The notes below the pieces were generated by a model, which saw only the letters and a list, made by a program, of their open reading frames with translations, had not been told where the DNA came from and ran no database searches. The translations under genes were made by a program, and so were the position numbers. A stretch of 59,472 bases of DNA from an uncultured Allomuricauda sp. (lineage in GTDB: Bacteria; Bacteroidota; Bacteroidia; Flavobacteriales; Flavobacteriaceae). This document shows, piece after piece, positions 27,296-36,253 of the stretch (within the stretch, counting starts at the first letter, position 1; every line of letters begins with the position of its first letter). Location of the stretch: NCBI RefSeq assembly GCF_947258355.1, contig NZ_CAMYIC010000011.1:1-59472 (forward strand), read 5' to 3'.

Positions 27296-30200
27296 CGGTT
27301 TTGCATTTTAAGTTGCAATTCACTTTTCCAACTGTACAGTACGGGTACCACAAACAATGTGATCAATGCGATCAACATACCCCCAAAACTTGGAATGGCC
27401 ATGGGAATCATTATATCACTACCCCTACCTGTACTGGTCAACACAGGCAACAGTGCCAAAATAGTGGTCGCTGTGGTCATTAAACAAGGCCTGATTCGTT
27501 TTTCGCCTGCTTCCAATACCGAAGCACGAATTCCCTTCAGGCTTTCTGGTTTGTTCTTATCAAAAGTCTGGGTTAGATACGTGGCCATCACCACCCCATC
27601 ATCCGTAGCAATACCGAAAAGGGCGATAAATCCAACCCAAACGGCCACACTCAAATTGATGGTATGCATTTGGAAAAGGTCCCGCAGGTTTTCTCCCATA
27701 AAACTGAAGTTGAGGAACCAATCCTGACCATAGAACCAAATCATTAAAAATCCACCGGCAAATGCGACCATAATCCCTGAAAAGACCATCAAGGATGTGG
27801 CCACTGACCTAAACTGGAAGTATAGAATCAAAAAGATGATCAACAACGCCAATGGCACCACTACTGATAAGGTTTTCTTTGCTCTCAATTGGTTTTCATA
27901 GGAACCCGTAAACTGATAACTGATGCCCTTGGGCACCGTCAATTCCCCACTTTCTATCTTTTCCAAAATCTTGGCCTGTGCATTTTCCACGACATCAACT
28001 TCGGCATATCCATCTTGCTTATCAAACAGCACGTAGCCGACCAAAAAGGTATCCTCACTTTTAATGGCTTGTGGACCTTGCTCATATCGAATGGTCACTA
28101 ATTCGCTCAAAGGAACAGGGCTGCCTTTTTGCACAGGAACATAAATGTTCCCGATATCAGTGGGATTTTCCCGAAGTTCTCTTGGGTAACGAACCCGAAC
28201 ACCATAACGTTCCCTTCCTTCCACAGTTTGAGTCAACGTCATTCCACCAAGGGCAACCTCCAAGATTTGCTGTACATCTTCGATAACAAGACCGTATCGA
28301 ACGAGTTTTTCGCGATCAATATCGATAAGGAGATATGGTTTTCCAACGATTCGGTCAGCAAAAACCGCTTCATCCTTAACCCCAGTAGCTTCTTTTAAAA
28401 TAGGTTCTAGTTGAAGGCCAAAGTTTTCAATTTCTTTCAAGTCCTGACCTTTCACTTTAATTCCCATAGGGGCACGCATCCCAGTTTGAAGCATCACCAA
28501 TCGCGTTTCGATAGGTTGCAGTTTGGGTGCTGAAGTGACCCCGGGCAACTTGGTCACCTTTACAATTTCGTTCCAGATATCATCCGGTTTCTCAATCTCG
28601 GGACGCCAGTTTCGGAAATATTCCCCATCATCATCTAGAATCAAAAGATCCCTATCGATTCGCAAGGGTTCGCTCACATGGTTTTCGGCATAATTCTGCT
28701 CATTGCTTACCTCCAAATTTGGATTGGCCAGCACTTTTCCATTATTCAATTCAAAATAGCCGTCAGCATTGACCTTAAATCGCTGTGGACTTCCCGCTTC
28801 ATTTTTTTGATACTCCGACCTGTATTGAATAATGTTCTCGTACATAGAAAGTGGTGCTGGATCCAAAGCGGATTCTGTTCTCCCGGCTTTCCCTACTACG
28901 GTTTGGATTTCCGGAATAGTAGCAACGGCCATATCCAACTGCTGCAAGACCCGTTTATTTTCTTCAACTCCTGCATGAGGTAAAGAAGTCGGCATCAAGA
29001 GGAAAGAACCTTCATTTAAGGAAGGCATGAACTCTTGACCTGTATTTCGCATAATAAAGAATCCGAAAACAACAATGACGGCCGGAATGGTCAGGAACAT
29101 CAATTTATTTTCCAAAGCCCATGTCAAAATACGGCTGTAGTATTGTCTGAAGAAGTAGAATACTCCCAATAATACACCACAAATCAACCCAACAAAGAGC
29201 AAGTTGATGCCAATACTGCGATCAAAGCCCAAAGGCCTCCAATACGTGGCCAATAAGAAAACAATCGTTGCAACGCAGATACCCACATTGAGCATTCCTG
29301 CTTTCTTTTCATCAACAATATTTTTCAATTTGAGGATTCCAACAGCACCAAAGACAATCAAGGCCAAGCCCAACCAATATCCTAAAGCAATGGCCACCAA
29401 TCCCAAAGCTATTAAAACACCATTCCATATAAATTTAAATATGTGGTTGGGGCTTTTCTTTCTAAAAATGATGGCAGCAAAAGGTGGAATCAAAAACAAG
29501 GCTACGATAATGGATGCCGTCAATGCCATGGTTTTGGTAAAAGCCAAGGGTCTGAAAAGTTTTCCTTCAGCGCCCACCATAGTAAACACCGGAATAAAAC
29601 TAATGATGGTCGTCAGCACTGCAGTTAAAATAGCACCCGAAACTTCGGAGGTCGCGTTGTACACTACCTCATTTGCAGATAAATTTTTATCGTTTTCATC
29701 CATGTGACGGATGATATTTTCGGAGAGAATCACTCCGACATCGACCATGGTTCCTATGGCAATCGCTATACCTGATAGCGCAACAATATTGGCATCTACC
29801 CCAAACATCTTCATGGCGATAAACACCATGAGAACGGCCACAGGCAACAGGCCAGAAATCAAAACGGAAGCCCTAAGGTTGAACACCATGACCACAATCA
29901 CTAAAATGGTAATCAGGATTTCAAGGGTTAAGGCTTCGTTGAGCGTTCCCAACGTTTCTTGGATGAGTTCTGTCCTGTCATAAAAAGGAACAATGGTGAG
30001 TTGCGAAGTGGTTCCATCTTTCAAAACTTTGGAAGGAAGCCCTGCGCTCAATTCCTTTATTTGTTCTTTTACGTTAATGATGACTTCCAATGGATTGGCA
30101 CCATAACGGGCAACAACCACACCACCCACTACTTCGGCACCTTCTTTGTCCAGAATCCCACGACGAACAGCTGGCCCCAAAGAAACTCGTGCCACATCCT

Positions 30201-31032
30201 GAACGCGAATAGAGGTGTAATCAGTTGCTGTAACTACGGCGTTTTTTATGTCGTCCAAAGATTTGATGTAACCCAACCCACGCACCAAATACTCGGCTTT
30301 ATTGATCTCCAGGGTCTGCGCACCAATATCCCGATTACTTTGCTTTACTGCTTTTACCACCTGATTCAACCCAACATTGTACTGCTTCATCAGTTCGGGG
30401 TCCACATCCACTTGGTACTCCTGTACAAATCCACCAATAGAGGCCACCTCGGACACCCCGGCTGCAGAAGAAAGAGCATATTTTACATAGTAATCCTGTA
30501 CGCTTCGGAGTTCCTGTAAATCCCATCCTCCAGTCACATTGCCATCTTTATCGCGACCTTCCAAGGTATACCAAAAAATCTGGCCCAATGCAGTGGCATC
30601 AGGCCCCAAAGCTGGATTTACACCATCGGGCAATAAGTTATTTGGAAGCGAATTGAGTTTTTCCAAAATACGGCTTCGGCTCCAGTAGAATTCCACATCT
30701 TCTTCAAAAATGATGTAGATGCTAGAAAACCCGAACATAGAAGAACTTCGAATGGTCTTGACCCCAGGGATACCCAATAAAGATGTGGTCAACGGATACG
30801 TGATTTGATCCTCGATATCTTGAGGAGAGCGACCGGGCCATTTAGTAAAAACAATCTGTTGGTTCTCGCCAATGTCAGGTATGGCATCCACTGCGACCGG
30901 ATTACTCGGCAAAACACTGCCCGTATCCCAATTAAAAGGAGTGCTTACAATGCCCCAAGCCATAAAAAGCAGCAGGAGCAACACGGCTACCAATTTGTTT
31001 TCTATTAAAAATTTGATGCTTTTGTTCAGCAT
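27292..31032 (-). CDS. cusA: CusA-like heavy-metal RND efflux pump with extra membrane helices
   Basis: A 1246-residue HME-RND pump, about 200 residues longer than E. coli CusA. Canonical features: helix 1 at about 12-28, helices 2-6 at about 368-525 including the proton-relay region GIAIAIGTMVDVGVILSENI, and the C-terminal helix block including GIATDDGVVMATYL. Two insertions stand out. Residues about 525-632, between helices 6 and 7, contain four additional hydrophobic segments. A polar insert lies in the second periplasmic porter half (about 735-800, around SPQRFKVNADGYFELNNG). The protein should export Cu(I)/Ag(I) from the periplasm via the TolC-like channel. It overlaps that gene by four bases. 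Confidence 0.94.
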   Translation of the reverse strand: MLNKSIKFLIENKLVAVLLLLLFMAWGIVSTPFNWDTGSVLPSNPVAVDAIPDIGENQQIVFTKWPGRSPQDIEDQITYPLTTSLLGIPGVKTIRSSSMFGFSSIYIIFEEDVEFYWSRSRILEKLNSLPNNLLPDGVNPALGPDATALGQIFWYTLEGRDKDGNVTGGWDLQELRSVQDYYVKYALSSAAGVSEVASIGGFVQEYQVDVDPELMKQYNVGLNQVVKAVKQSNRDIGAQTLEINKAEYLVRGLGYIKSLDDIKNAVVTATDYTSIRVQDVARVSLGPAVRRGILDKEGAEVVGGVVVARYGANPLEVIINVKEQIKELSAGLPSKVLKDGTTSQLTIVPFYDRTELIQETLGTLNEALTLEILITILVIVVMVFNLRASVLISGLLPVAVLMVFIAMKMFGVDANIVALSGIAIAIGTMVDVGVILSENIIRHMDENDKNLSANEVVYNATSEVSGAILTAVLTTIISFIPVFTMVGAEGKLFRPLAFTKTMALTASIIVALFLIPPFAAIIFRKKSPNHIFKFIWNGVLIALGLVAIALGYWLGLALIVFGAVGILKLKNIVDEKKAGMLNVGICVATIVFLLATYWRPLGFDRSIGINLLFVGLICGVLLGVFYFFRQYYSRILTWALENKLMFLTIPAVIVVFGFFIMRNTGQEFMPSLNEGSFLLMPTSLPHAGVEENKRVLQQLDMAVATIPEIQTVVGKAGRTESALDPAPLSMYENIIQYRSEYQKNEAGSPQRFKVNADGYFELNNGKVLANPNLEVSNEQNYAENHVSEPLRIDRDLLILDDDGEYFRNWRPEIEKPDDIWNEIVKVTKLPGVTSAPKLQPIETRLVMLQTGMRAPMGIKVKGQDLKEIENFGLQLEPILKEATGVKDEAVFADRIVGKPYLLIDIDREKLVRYGLVIEDVQQILEVALGGMTLTQTVEGRERYGVRVRYPRELRENPTDIGNIYVPVQKGSPVPLSELVTIRYEQGPQAIKSEDTFLVGYVLFDKQDGYAEVDVVENAQAKILEKIESGELTVPKGISYQFTGSYENQLRAKKTLSVVVPLALLIIFLILYFQFRSVATSLMVFSGIMVAFAGGFLMIWFYGQDWFLNFSFMGENLRDLFQMHTINLSVAVWVGFIALFGIATDDGVVMATYLTQTFDKNKPESLKGIRASVLEAGEKRIRPCLMTTATTILALLPVLTSTGRGSDIMIPMAIPSFGGMLIALITLFVVPVLYSWKSELQLKMQNR

Positions 31033-31132
31033 AAAGCTTTGATTTAAACATTAGATCGACACAAAAACGCGTATAAACGCAACTACCCAAACCAATAGGT
31101 AATAGGTCGGGAAAATTCAATAAATGCTTAAA

Positions 31133-31519
31133 TCAAATAAGGAAAGTCTGGTCAAGAACCTGCACATCCCGTATCAATGGTGGTGGGTTGTACTCGCTGA
31201 AAGTACTCGGTTCTTCTGAATCAATTTCAAAAAGATGAAAATAGGTTTGGACAAAGCTTACCAAAAAGATTTGTTGATCCAAATCGAAGTTCTCGAAAGA
31301 AATTTTTAGGTCGTCCTGACCTTGAACAGTGAACGATTCATCATCACAACAGGATTTTTCCATATCCATATCCATTCCGCAATCATCCGCATGGGCAAAA
31401 AGGGAAATATCCATCACACGGTCCATGCAAATATGCTTGTCCACCGTCCACGAAACCGTGGAGGCCAAGACCAATAGAGCCATTAAAGAGGATACTATTT
31501 GATGAAAAAACTGTTTCAT
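31133..31519 (-). CDS. HYC_CC_PP family protein
   Basis: A 128-residue exported protein: signal peptide MKQFFHQIVSSLMALLVLAST, then the family landmarks in variant form: DKHICM (HYC position, with Ile for Tyr), CGMDMDMEKSCCDDE (CC) and YNPPPLIRDVQVLDQTFLI (PP) at the C-terminus. Small Cys/Met/His-containing proteins of this family occur beside heavy-metal resistance genes in Bacteroidota, and no biochemical function is known. It is the first gene of the metal locus, 100 bases upstream of the RND pump. A TAGTTTTG element on this strand lies only 7 bases before its ATG. Metal sensing or binding in the periplasm is an inference from residue content and location. Confidence 0.8.
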   Translation of the reverse strand: MKQFFHQIVSSLMALLVLASTVSWTVDKHICMDRVMDISLFAHADDCGMDMDMEKSCCDDESFTVQGQDDLKISFENFDLDQQIFLVSFVQTYFHLFEIDSEEPSTFSEYNPPPLIRDVQVLDQTFLI

Positions 31520-31526
31520 TCGATTA

Positions 31527-31534
31527 CAAAACTA
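31527..31534 (-). promoter_or_regulatory. Candidate -7 element at the head of the metal-efflux locus
   Basis: The minus strand reads TAGTTTTG, an exact TAnnTTTG match, 7 bases before the HYC_CC_PP ATG. If used, the transcript would be nearly leaderless. No -33 partner was recognised. Confidence 0.35.
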
Positions 31535-31604
31535 CAAAATATTAACATTTATTGTTTTGCTTAACAGAACTTTATCTGTTTTTGGCCTGTAAGCTTTCTT
31601 TTTG

Positions 31605-31637
31605 TTTGTCGAACAAATCCACTATTCAATACATTTG
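31605..31637 (+). promoter_or_regulatory. Bacteroidota promoter of the GAF gene (-33 TTTG, -7 TACATTTG)
   Basis: TTTG at 31605-31608, a 21-base spacer, and TACATTTG at 31630-31637 match both halves of the Bacteroidota sigma-A consensus. The ATG at 31654 follows 16 bases later. It lies inside the longer TTG-initiated frame and so argues for the ATG start. Confidence 0.65.
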
Positions 31638-31653
31638 CAAAAAAAATTACCTC

Positions 31654-32106
31654 ATGCTAAAATCATTGGAACCCAAGGTGCTTGAAATCGTAAAGGACGG
31701 AACCAAATCGGTAGATACCCGTTTGGGTGAAATCTGTGAACTTTTACAAAGTAATGTGGGTCATTACGATTGGGTAGGGTTCTATTTTAAAAATGGCGAC
31801 AAGGAAGAACTGAAATTGGGACCCTACGCTGGTACTCCCACCGACCATACCATCATACCTTTCGGAAAGGGCATTTGCGGACAGGTTGCGGTGAGCAACG
31901 AGAACTTTGTGGTACCTGATGTGGCCGCACAGGACAACTATATTGCTTGCAGCATTACGGTCAAAGCTGAGATCGTAGTCCCCTTATTTATCAATGGGGA
32001 AAATGTTGGCCAAATCGATATCGATTCCAATACTCCAGACCCATTTACCGAGGAAGATGAGCGCTTTTTGGAATTCATCAATCAGAAAGTGGCCGAGATC
32101 CTGTAA
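31654..32106 (+). CDS. GAF domain protein, free-methionine-R-sulfoxide-reductase-like
   Basis: A 150-residue single GAF domain (SNVGHYDWVGFYFKNGD, PFGKGICGQVA, IACSITVKAEIVVPLF, GQIDIDSNTPDPFTEED). The whole domain follows fRMsr (MsrC), which reduces free methionine-R-sulfoxide with three cysteines. Here two are in place (GICG and IACS). The position of the remaining cysteine before the GKGICG motif has non-cysteine residues (PTDHTIIP), so either two-cysteine chemistry or a ligand-binding role is possible. The start is ATG 31654, since the TTG frame from 31552 contains the promoter. purH follows on the same strand with its own -7 element. Confidence 0.85.
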   Translation: MLKSLEPKVLEIVKDGTKSVDTRLGEICELLQSNVGHYDWVGFYFKNGDKEELKLGPYAGTPTDHTIIPFGKGICGQVAVSNENFVVPDVAAQDNYIACSITVKAEIVVPLFINGENVGQIDIDSNTPDPFTEEDERFLEFINQKVAEIL

Positions 32107-32158
32107 AACTTCTCTCAATTTGTTAATAAACCGTACTGCTTTTTAGGGCTAAATCAAG

Positions 32159-32166
32159 TACTTTTG
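32159..32166 (+). promoter_or_regulatory. Bacteroidota -7 element for purH
   Basis: TACTTTTG matches TAnnTTTG exactly and ends 31 bases before the purH ATG. No convincing -33 TTG at normal spacing. Confidence 0.5.
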
Positions 32167-32197
32167 TACGCTTAAGAAATTGATTTTTAAGATAGAA

Positions 32198-33730
32198 ATG
32201 AGTACTGCCAAAAAAGCCTCCGCTGCATTGATTTCCGTTTTCCACAAAGACGGATTGGAACCTATTGTAAAAAAATTGGATGAACTAGGTGTAACCCTTT
32301 ATTCTACAGGGGGAACTGAAAAATTCATCCGAGACCTTGGTATCGATGTGGTACCTGTTGAAGATGTAACCAGCTACCCATCCATTTTGGGTGGCCGTGT
32401 GAAGACATTGCACCCCAAGGTGTTTGGAGGAATTCTGAACAGGCAGGATAATGATAGTGATGTGTCCCAGATGAAGGAATTCGATATTCCTCAGTTGGAC
32501 ATTGTCATTGTAGACCTTTATCCTTTTGAAAAAACCGTTGCCAGCGGTGCTTCGGAACAAGATATTATCGAGAAAATCGATATCGGTGGCATTTCCCTGA
32601 TCAGGGCTGCTGCCAAAAACTTCAAGGATGTGCTTTGTGTGTCGTCCATGGAGGATTATGAAGACTTTTTGAATGTGATTTCTGAAGGAAATGGATCAAC
32701 GACCTTGGAAGACCGTAAACGTTTTGCTACCAAAGCCTTCAATATCTCATCGCATTACGATACTGCTATTTTCAATTACTTCAACAAAGAGAAAGAAGAA
32801 ACCGTATTGAAAATCAGCGAGACCAAAGGTCAGGTATTGCGCTACGGAGAAAATCCGCACCAAAAAGGGTTCTTCTTTGGTGATTTTGATGCCATGTTCT
32901 CAAAACTTCATGGGAAAGAGCTATCGTACAATAACCTATTGGATGTTGATGCAGCAGTAAACCTAATGGGTGAATTCAAAAATGATGATCCTACCTTCGC
33001 CATTTTAAAACACAACAATGCGTGTGGATTAGCTACGCGCAGTACAATACACCAAGCCTATGTGGATGCATTGGCTGGTGACCCTGTTTCCGCTTTTGGT
33101 GGTATTTTGATTTCCAATGTTGAAATTGACAAGCCTACTGCAGAAGAAATTCACAAATTGTTCTGCGAAGTGGTGATTGCCCCAAGTTATTCCGATAAGG
33201 CTTTGGAAATCTTGAAGGGCAAGAAGAACAGGATCATTTTGATTCAAAACGAGATTGAATTGCCAGAAACTTTGGTCAGAACTTGTTTGAATGGCGTCTT
33301 GGTTCAGGACAAAGATTCCAAAACCGATGCCAAAGAAGATTTGACTCCAGTAACAGAAAAACAAGCCACACCAGAAGAAATCGAGGATTTGATTTTTGCC
33401 TCTAAATTGTGCAAGCACACCAAGAGCAACACCATTGTTTTGGCCAAGAACAAACAATTGTGCGCCAGCGGAACAGGTCAAACTTCACGTGTTGACGCGT
33501 TGAACCAAGCCATCCACAAAGCAAAGTCTTTCGATTTTGATTTGGAAGGCGCAGTTATGGCAAGTGATGCGTTCTTCCCATTCCCTGATTGTGTGGAGAT
33601 TGCTGACAAAGCGGGCATTAAAAGCGTGATTCAACCAGGAGGCTCCATCAAGGACCAATTGAGCATTGATTATTGCAACGAAAATGGAATGGCCATGGTG
33701 ATGACAGGTACTAGGCATTTTAAACATTAA
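32198..33730 (+). CDS. purH: Bifunctional AICAR formyltransferase / IMP cyclohydrolase
   Basis: A 510-residue enzyme for the last two steps of de novo IMP synthesis: 10-formyl-THF-dependent formylation of AICAR, then ring closure. The N-terminal MGS-like cyclohydrolase domain shows ISVFHKDGLEPIVKKL, LYSTGGTEKFIRDLG, SILGGRVKTLHPKVFGGIL and DIGGISLIRAAAKN. The transformylase domain shows LRYGENPHQKGFFFGD, LKHNNACGLA, DPVSAFGGI and the C-terminal DAFFPFPDCVEIADKAGI and GTRHFKH. The length is normal. ATG 32198 is used because the TTG start six codons upstream is weaker. A 55-base gap leads to mreB, so partial read-through is possible. Confidence 0.98.
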   Translation: MSTAKKASAALISVFHKDGLEPIVKKLDELGVTLYSTGGTEKFIRDLGIDVVPVEDVTSYPSILGGRVKTLHPKVFGGILNRQDNDSDVSQMKEFDIPQLDIVIVDLYPFEKTVASGASEQDIIEKIDIGGISLIRAAAKNFKDVLCVSSMEDYEDFLNVISEGNGSTTLEDRKRFATKAFNISSHYDTAIFNYFNKEKEETVLKISETKGQVLRYGENPHQKGFFFGDFDAMFSKLHGKELSYNNLLDVDAAVNLMGEFKNDDPTFAILKHNNACGLATRSTIHQAYVDALAGDPVSAFGGILISNVEIDKPTAEEIHKLFCEVVIAPSYSDKALEILKGKKNRIILIQNEIELPETLVRTCLNGVLVQDKDSKTDAKEDLTPVTEKQATPEEIEDLIFASKLCKHTKSNTIVLAKNKQLCASGTGQTSRVDALNQAIHKAKSFDFDLEGAVMASDAFFPFPDCVEIADKAGIKSVIQPGGSIKDQLSIDYCNENGMAMVMTGTRHFKH

Positions 33731-33785
33731 TTTTAGTACTTTAGCCGATAATTTTTACCGTTAATCCGAAATAGACGCTTTTTTT

Positions 33786-34814
33786 ATGGGATTTTTTGAT
33801 TTCATGACCGAGGAAATAGCCATTGACCTTGGTACTGCAAACACCCTGATCATCCACTTGGACAAAGTGGTTGTGGACAGCCCTTCCATTGTGGCAAGGG
33901 ACCGTGTATCAGGAAAAATAATCGCGGTAGGCCGCGAAGCCAATATGATGCAGGGGAAAACCCATGAAAACATCAAAACCATACGACCGTTGAAAGACGG
34001 GGTAATCGCCGACTTTGATGCATCGGAGAAGATGATCAGCATGTTCATCAAAAACATTCCGGCGCTAAAGAAAAAGTGGTTTCCACCCGCTTTGCGTATG
34101 GTCATCTGTATTCCATCTGGGATAACTGAAGTGGAAATGCGTGCGGTACGTGAATCTGCGGAACGCGTTAACGGCAAAGAAGTATACTTGATTCATGAAC
34201 CAATGGCAGCAGCCATCGGTATTGGTCTCGATATTATGCAGCCAAAAGGAAACATGATAGTGGACATAGGCGGTGGTACTACGGAAATTGCGGTCATCGC
34301 ACTAGGAGGTATTGTTTGTGACAAATCCGTTAAAATTGCGGGTGATGTGTTTACCAACGACATTATTTATTACATGCGTACCCAACACAACCTGTACGTT
34401 GGTGAAAGTACAGCGGAGGCCATCAAAATAGAAATTGGTTCGGCCACAGAGGATTTAAAATCCCCACCAGACGATAAATCCATCCAAGGTCGTGATCTAT
34501 TGACAGGTAAACCAAAACAGGTCCAGGTTTCTTACAGGGAAATCGCCAAAGCTTTGGACAAAAGTATTTTGCGTGTTGAGGACGCGGTTATGGAGACCTT
34601 GTCCCAAACACCACCAGAGCTTGCCGCCGACATTTACAACACTGGTATTTACCTAGCAGGAGGTGGGTCTATGCTTCGTGGGTTGGACAGAAGGCTCTCC
34701 CAAAAGACCGATTTGCCCGTTTATATTGCCGAAGATCCATTAAGAGCAGTTGTTCGAGGTACAGGGATTGCACTTAAAAACTTGGAACGCTATAAAAGTA
34801 TTTTAATAAAATAG
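33786..34814 (+). CDS. mreB: Rod shape-determining protein MreB
   Basis: A 342-residue bacterial actin. Phosphate 1 motif IDLGTANTLI near residue 12, phosphate 2 IVDIGGGTTEIAVIALGG near 158-175, and the adenosine motif YLAGGGSMLRGLDRRL near 290-305 are intact. MreB filaments on the inner face of the membrane guide the elongasome (MreC, MreD, PBP2, RodA), all encoded directly downstream. The ATG follows a T-rich stretch. A near-consensus -7 (TACTTTAG, one mismatch) lies around 33738 in the short gap after purH. Confidence 0.98.
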   Translation: MGFFDFMTEEIAIDLGTANTLIIHLDKVVVDSPSIVARDRVSGKIIAVGREANMMQGKTHENIKTIRPLKDGVIADFDASEKMISMFIKNIPALKKKWFPPALRMVICIPSGITEVEMRAVRESAERVNGKEVYLIHEPMAAAIGIGLDIMQPKGNMIVDIGGGTTEIAVIALGGIVCDKSVKIAGDVFTNDIIYYMRTQHNLYVGESTAEAIKIEIGSATEDLKSPPDDKSIQGRDLLTGKPKQVQVSYREIAKALDKSILRVEDAVMETLSQTPPELAADIYNTGIYLAGGGSMLRGLDRRLSQKTDLPVYIAEDPLRAVVRGTGIALKNLERYKSILIK

Positions 34815-34879
34815 AGCCGTAATCTTTACGGTTCCATTACCTTCAAGGAGTTGAAAAACCTTCTTAACGATACGATTGC

Positions 34880-35692
34880 ATGCAACGCATCATCAATTTT
34901 GTTTTACGCTATCGAAATGCATTTTTGTATGCCTTCTTTGCGTTGATTGCATTGGTGATGACGATTCGTTCGCACTCCTACCATCAATCTAAATTTTTCA
35001 ACTCATCGAGATGGGTTTCCGGAAGTATTTATGGCGCTGGTTCCAATGTATCGTCCTATTTTAATTTACGGGATGAAAACAAAAGATTGGTCGAGGAGAA
35101 TCAACAGTTGCGCAAAATGCTCTTCAATTCCCAATATGATAGTATTGAACCCTTGGATTCTACTTTGGCGGTTTACCGAGTTCTTGATGCCAAGCTGATC
35201 AAGAACAGTTTTACTTCTCCTCGAAATTATGTCACCATTGACAAGGGAGAGAAAGACGGAGTGCAGCAAGATATGGGTGTGATTACAACTGATGGAATTT
35301 TGGGAATCGTAGAAAATGTATCCAATAACTTCGCCACTGTACAAAGTGTACTTAACACCAAATCCAACATCAATGCCAAGATAAAAGGTACCGAATACTT
35401 TGGTTCCTTGATTTGGGACACAAAAGATTATGCCGTTGTCCAACTTGTTGATATTCCACGATTGGTTCCCTTGGTGGTAGGAGACACCATTGTTACGGGG
35501 GGAATGTCGAGTATTTTCCCGGAAAATGTACCCATTGGGGTCATTAAAAAGTATGACCTGAACGACGCCAAGAGTTTTTACAACATTGATGTGGAATTGT
35601 TTTCGGACATGGCCAACATTAAAAATGTCTATTTAATAGAAAACAAGGATAAAGAGGAAATTGAGGAAATAGAATCTAGAACCATAGAATGA
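34880..35692 (+). CDS. mreC: Rod shape-determining protein MreC
   Basis: A 270-residue elongasome scaffold. A cytoplasmic start MQRIINFVLRYRNA and one membrane helix (about 14-30) are followed by a short coiled coil (NLRDENKRLVEENQQLRKML, about 55-75) and the double beta-barrel periplasmic region (YVTIDKGEKDGVQQDMGV, GGMSSIFPENVPIGVI). It binds PBP2 and switches it to the active form. Its 3' end overlaps mreD by four bases. A small CCGTAA/TTACGG stem (34817-34831) lies in the 65-base gap after mreB but lacks a T-tract. Confidence 0.96.
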   Translation: MQRIINFVLRYRNAFLYAFFALIALVMTIRSHSYHQSKFFNSSRWVSGSIYGAGSNVSSYFNLRDENKRLVEENQQLRKMLFNSQYDSIEPLDSTLAVYRVLDAKLIKNSFTSPRNYVTIDKGEKDGVQQDMGVITTDGILGIVENVSNNFATVQSVLNTKSNINAKIKGTEYFGSLIWDTKDYAVVQLVDIPRLVPLVVGDTIVTGGMSSIFPENVPIGVIKKYDLNDAKSFYNIDVELFSDMANIKNVYLIENKDKEEIEEIESRTIE

Positions 35693-36195
35693 ACAACACT
35701 TTGATCATAAATATTCTTCGTTTTGTGTTGTTGGTCATCACACAAGTTCTGATTTTCAACAATTTGAACTTTTTAGGGTTCATCAACCCGTTTGTATATG
35801 TGGTCTTCTTCTATTGGTATCCCATCAAAGGAAACAGGGCCATTTTTATGCTCACGGCATTTTTATTGGGATTGGTCATAGATATATTTTCCGACACTTT
35901 GGCATTGAACGCGCTGGCCTCGGTAACAGTTGCTTACGCCCGTCCAGCCATAATGCGATTTTGTTTTGGGGTCAACTACGACTTTCAGAGTTTTAGTTTT
36001 AAGAACACCACTAAGGTGCAACGTATCACCTTTTTGGCCCTGCTTGTTCTTATGCATCATGTAATATTCTTTTCGTTTGAAATTTTAAGTATCGCCCATA
36101 TCCTGTTAATTTTGAAAAAAGTTTTTGCTTCAGGTATGGTAACTTTAATACTTTGTGTATTATTCAGTTCACTTTTTAGTCCAAAAAGCGAATAA
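35689..36195 (+). CDS. mreD: Rod shape-determining protein MreD
   Basis: A 168-residue inner-membrane protein with about five helices (from ILRFVLLVITQVLIFNNLNF to the C-terminal KKVFASGMVTLILCVLFSSLF). MreD is poorly conserved, and the call relies on the topology, the LGLVIDIFSDTLALNALA segment and its place between mreC and mrdA. It works with MreC in the elongasome. It starts inside the mreC stop (ATGA). The gap to mrdA is 54 bases and contains a nine-codon ORF. Confidence 0.92.
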   Translation: MNNTLIINILRFVLLVITQVLIFNNLNFLGFINPFVYVVFFYWYPIKGNRAIFMLTAFLLGLVIDIFSDTLALNALASVTVAYARPAIMRFCFGVNYDFQSFSFKNTTKVQRITFLALLVLMHHVIFFSFEILSIAHILLILKKVFASGMVTLILCVLFSSLFSPKSE

Positions 36196-36223
36196 AAACG
36201 TAATTTTTATCGTTGGTACATAT

Positions 36224-36253
36224 ATGAAGTTCAAGAATTTAGGTTGGTCATGA
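36224..36253 (+). CDS. Nine-codon ORF overlapping the mrdA start, possible leader
   Basis: Encodes MKFKNLGWS and stops with TGA that overlaps the mrdA ATG (ATGA). Such start-stop overlaps permit translational coupling. It may simply be chance in a short A/T-rich gap. Confidence 0.25.
   Translation: MKFKNLGWS

Noticed and set aside
31552..31554. TTG start giving a 184-residue GAF protein
   Set aside because: The extension contains both halves of a good promoter, and its residues do not fit a GAF domain.
34817..34831. CCGTAA/TTACGG hairpin after mreB as a terminator
   Set aside because: Short stem and no T-tract. mreB-mreC are expected to be co-transcribed.
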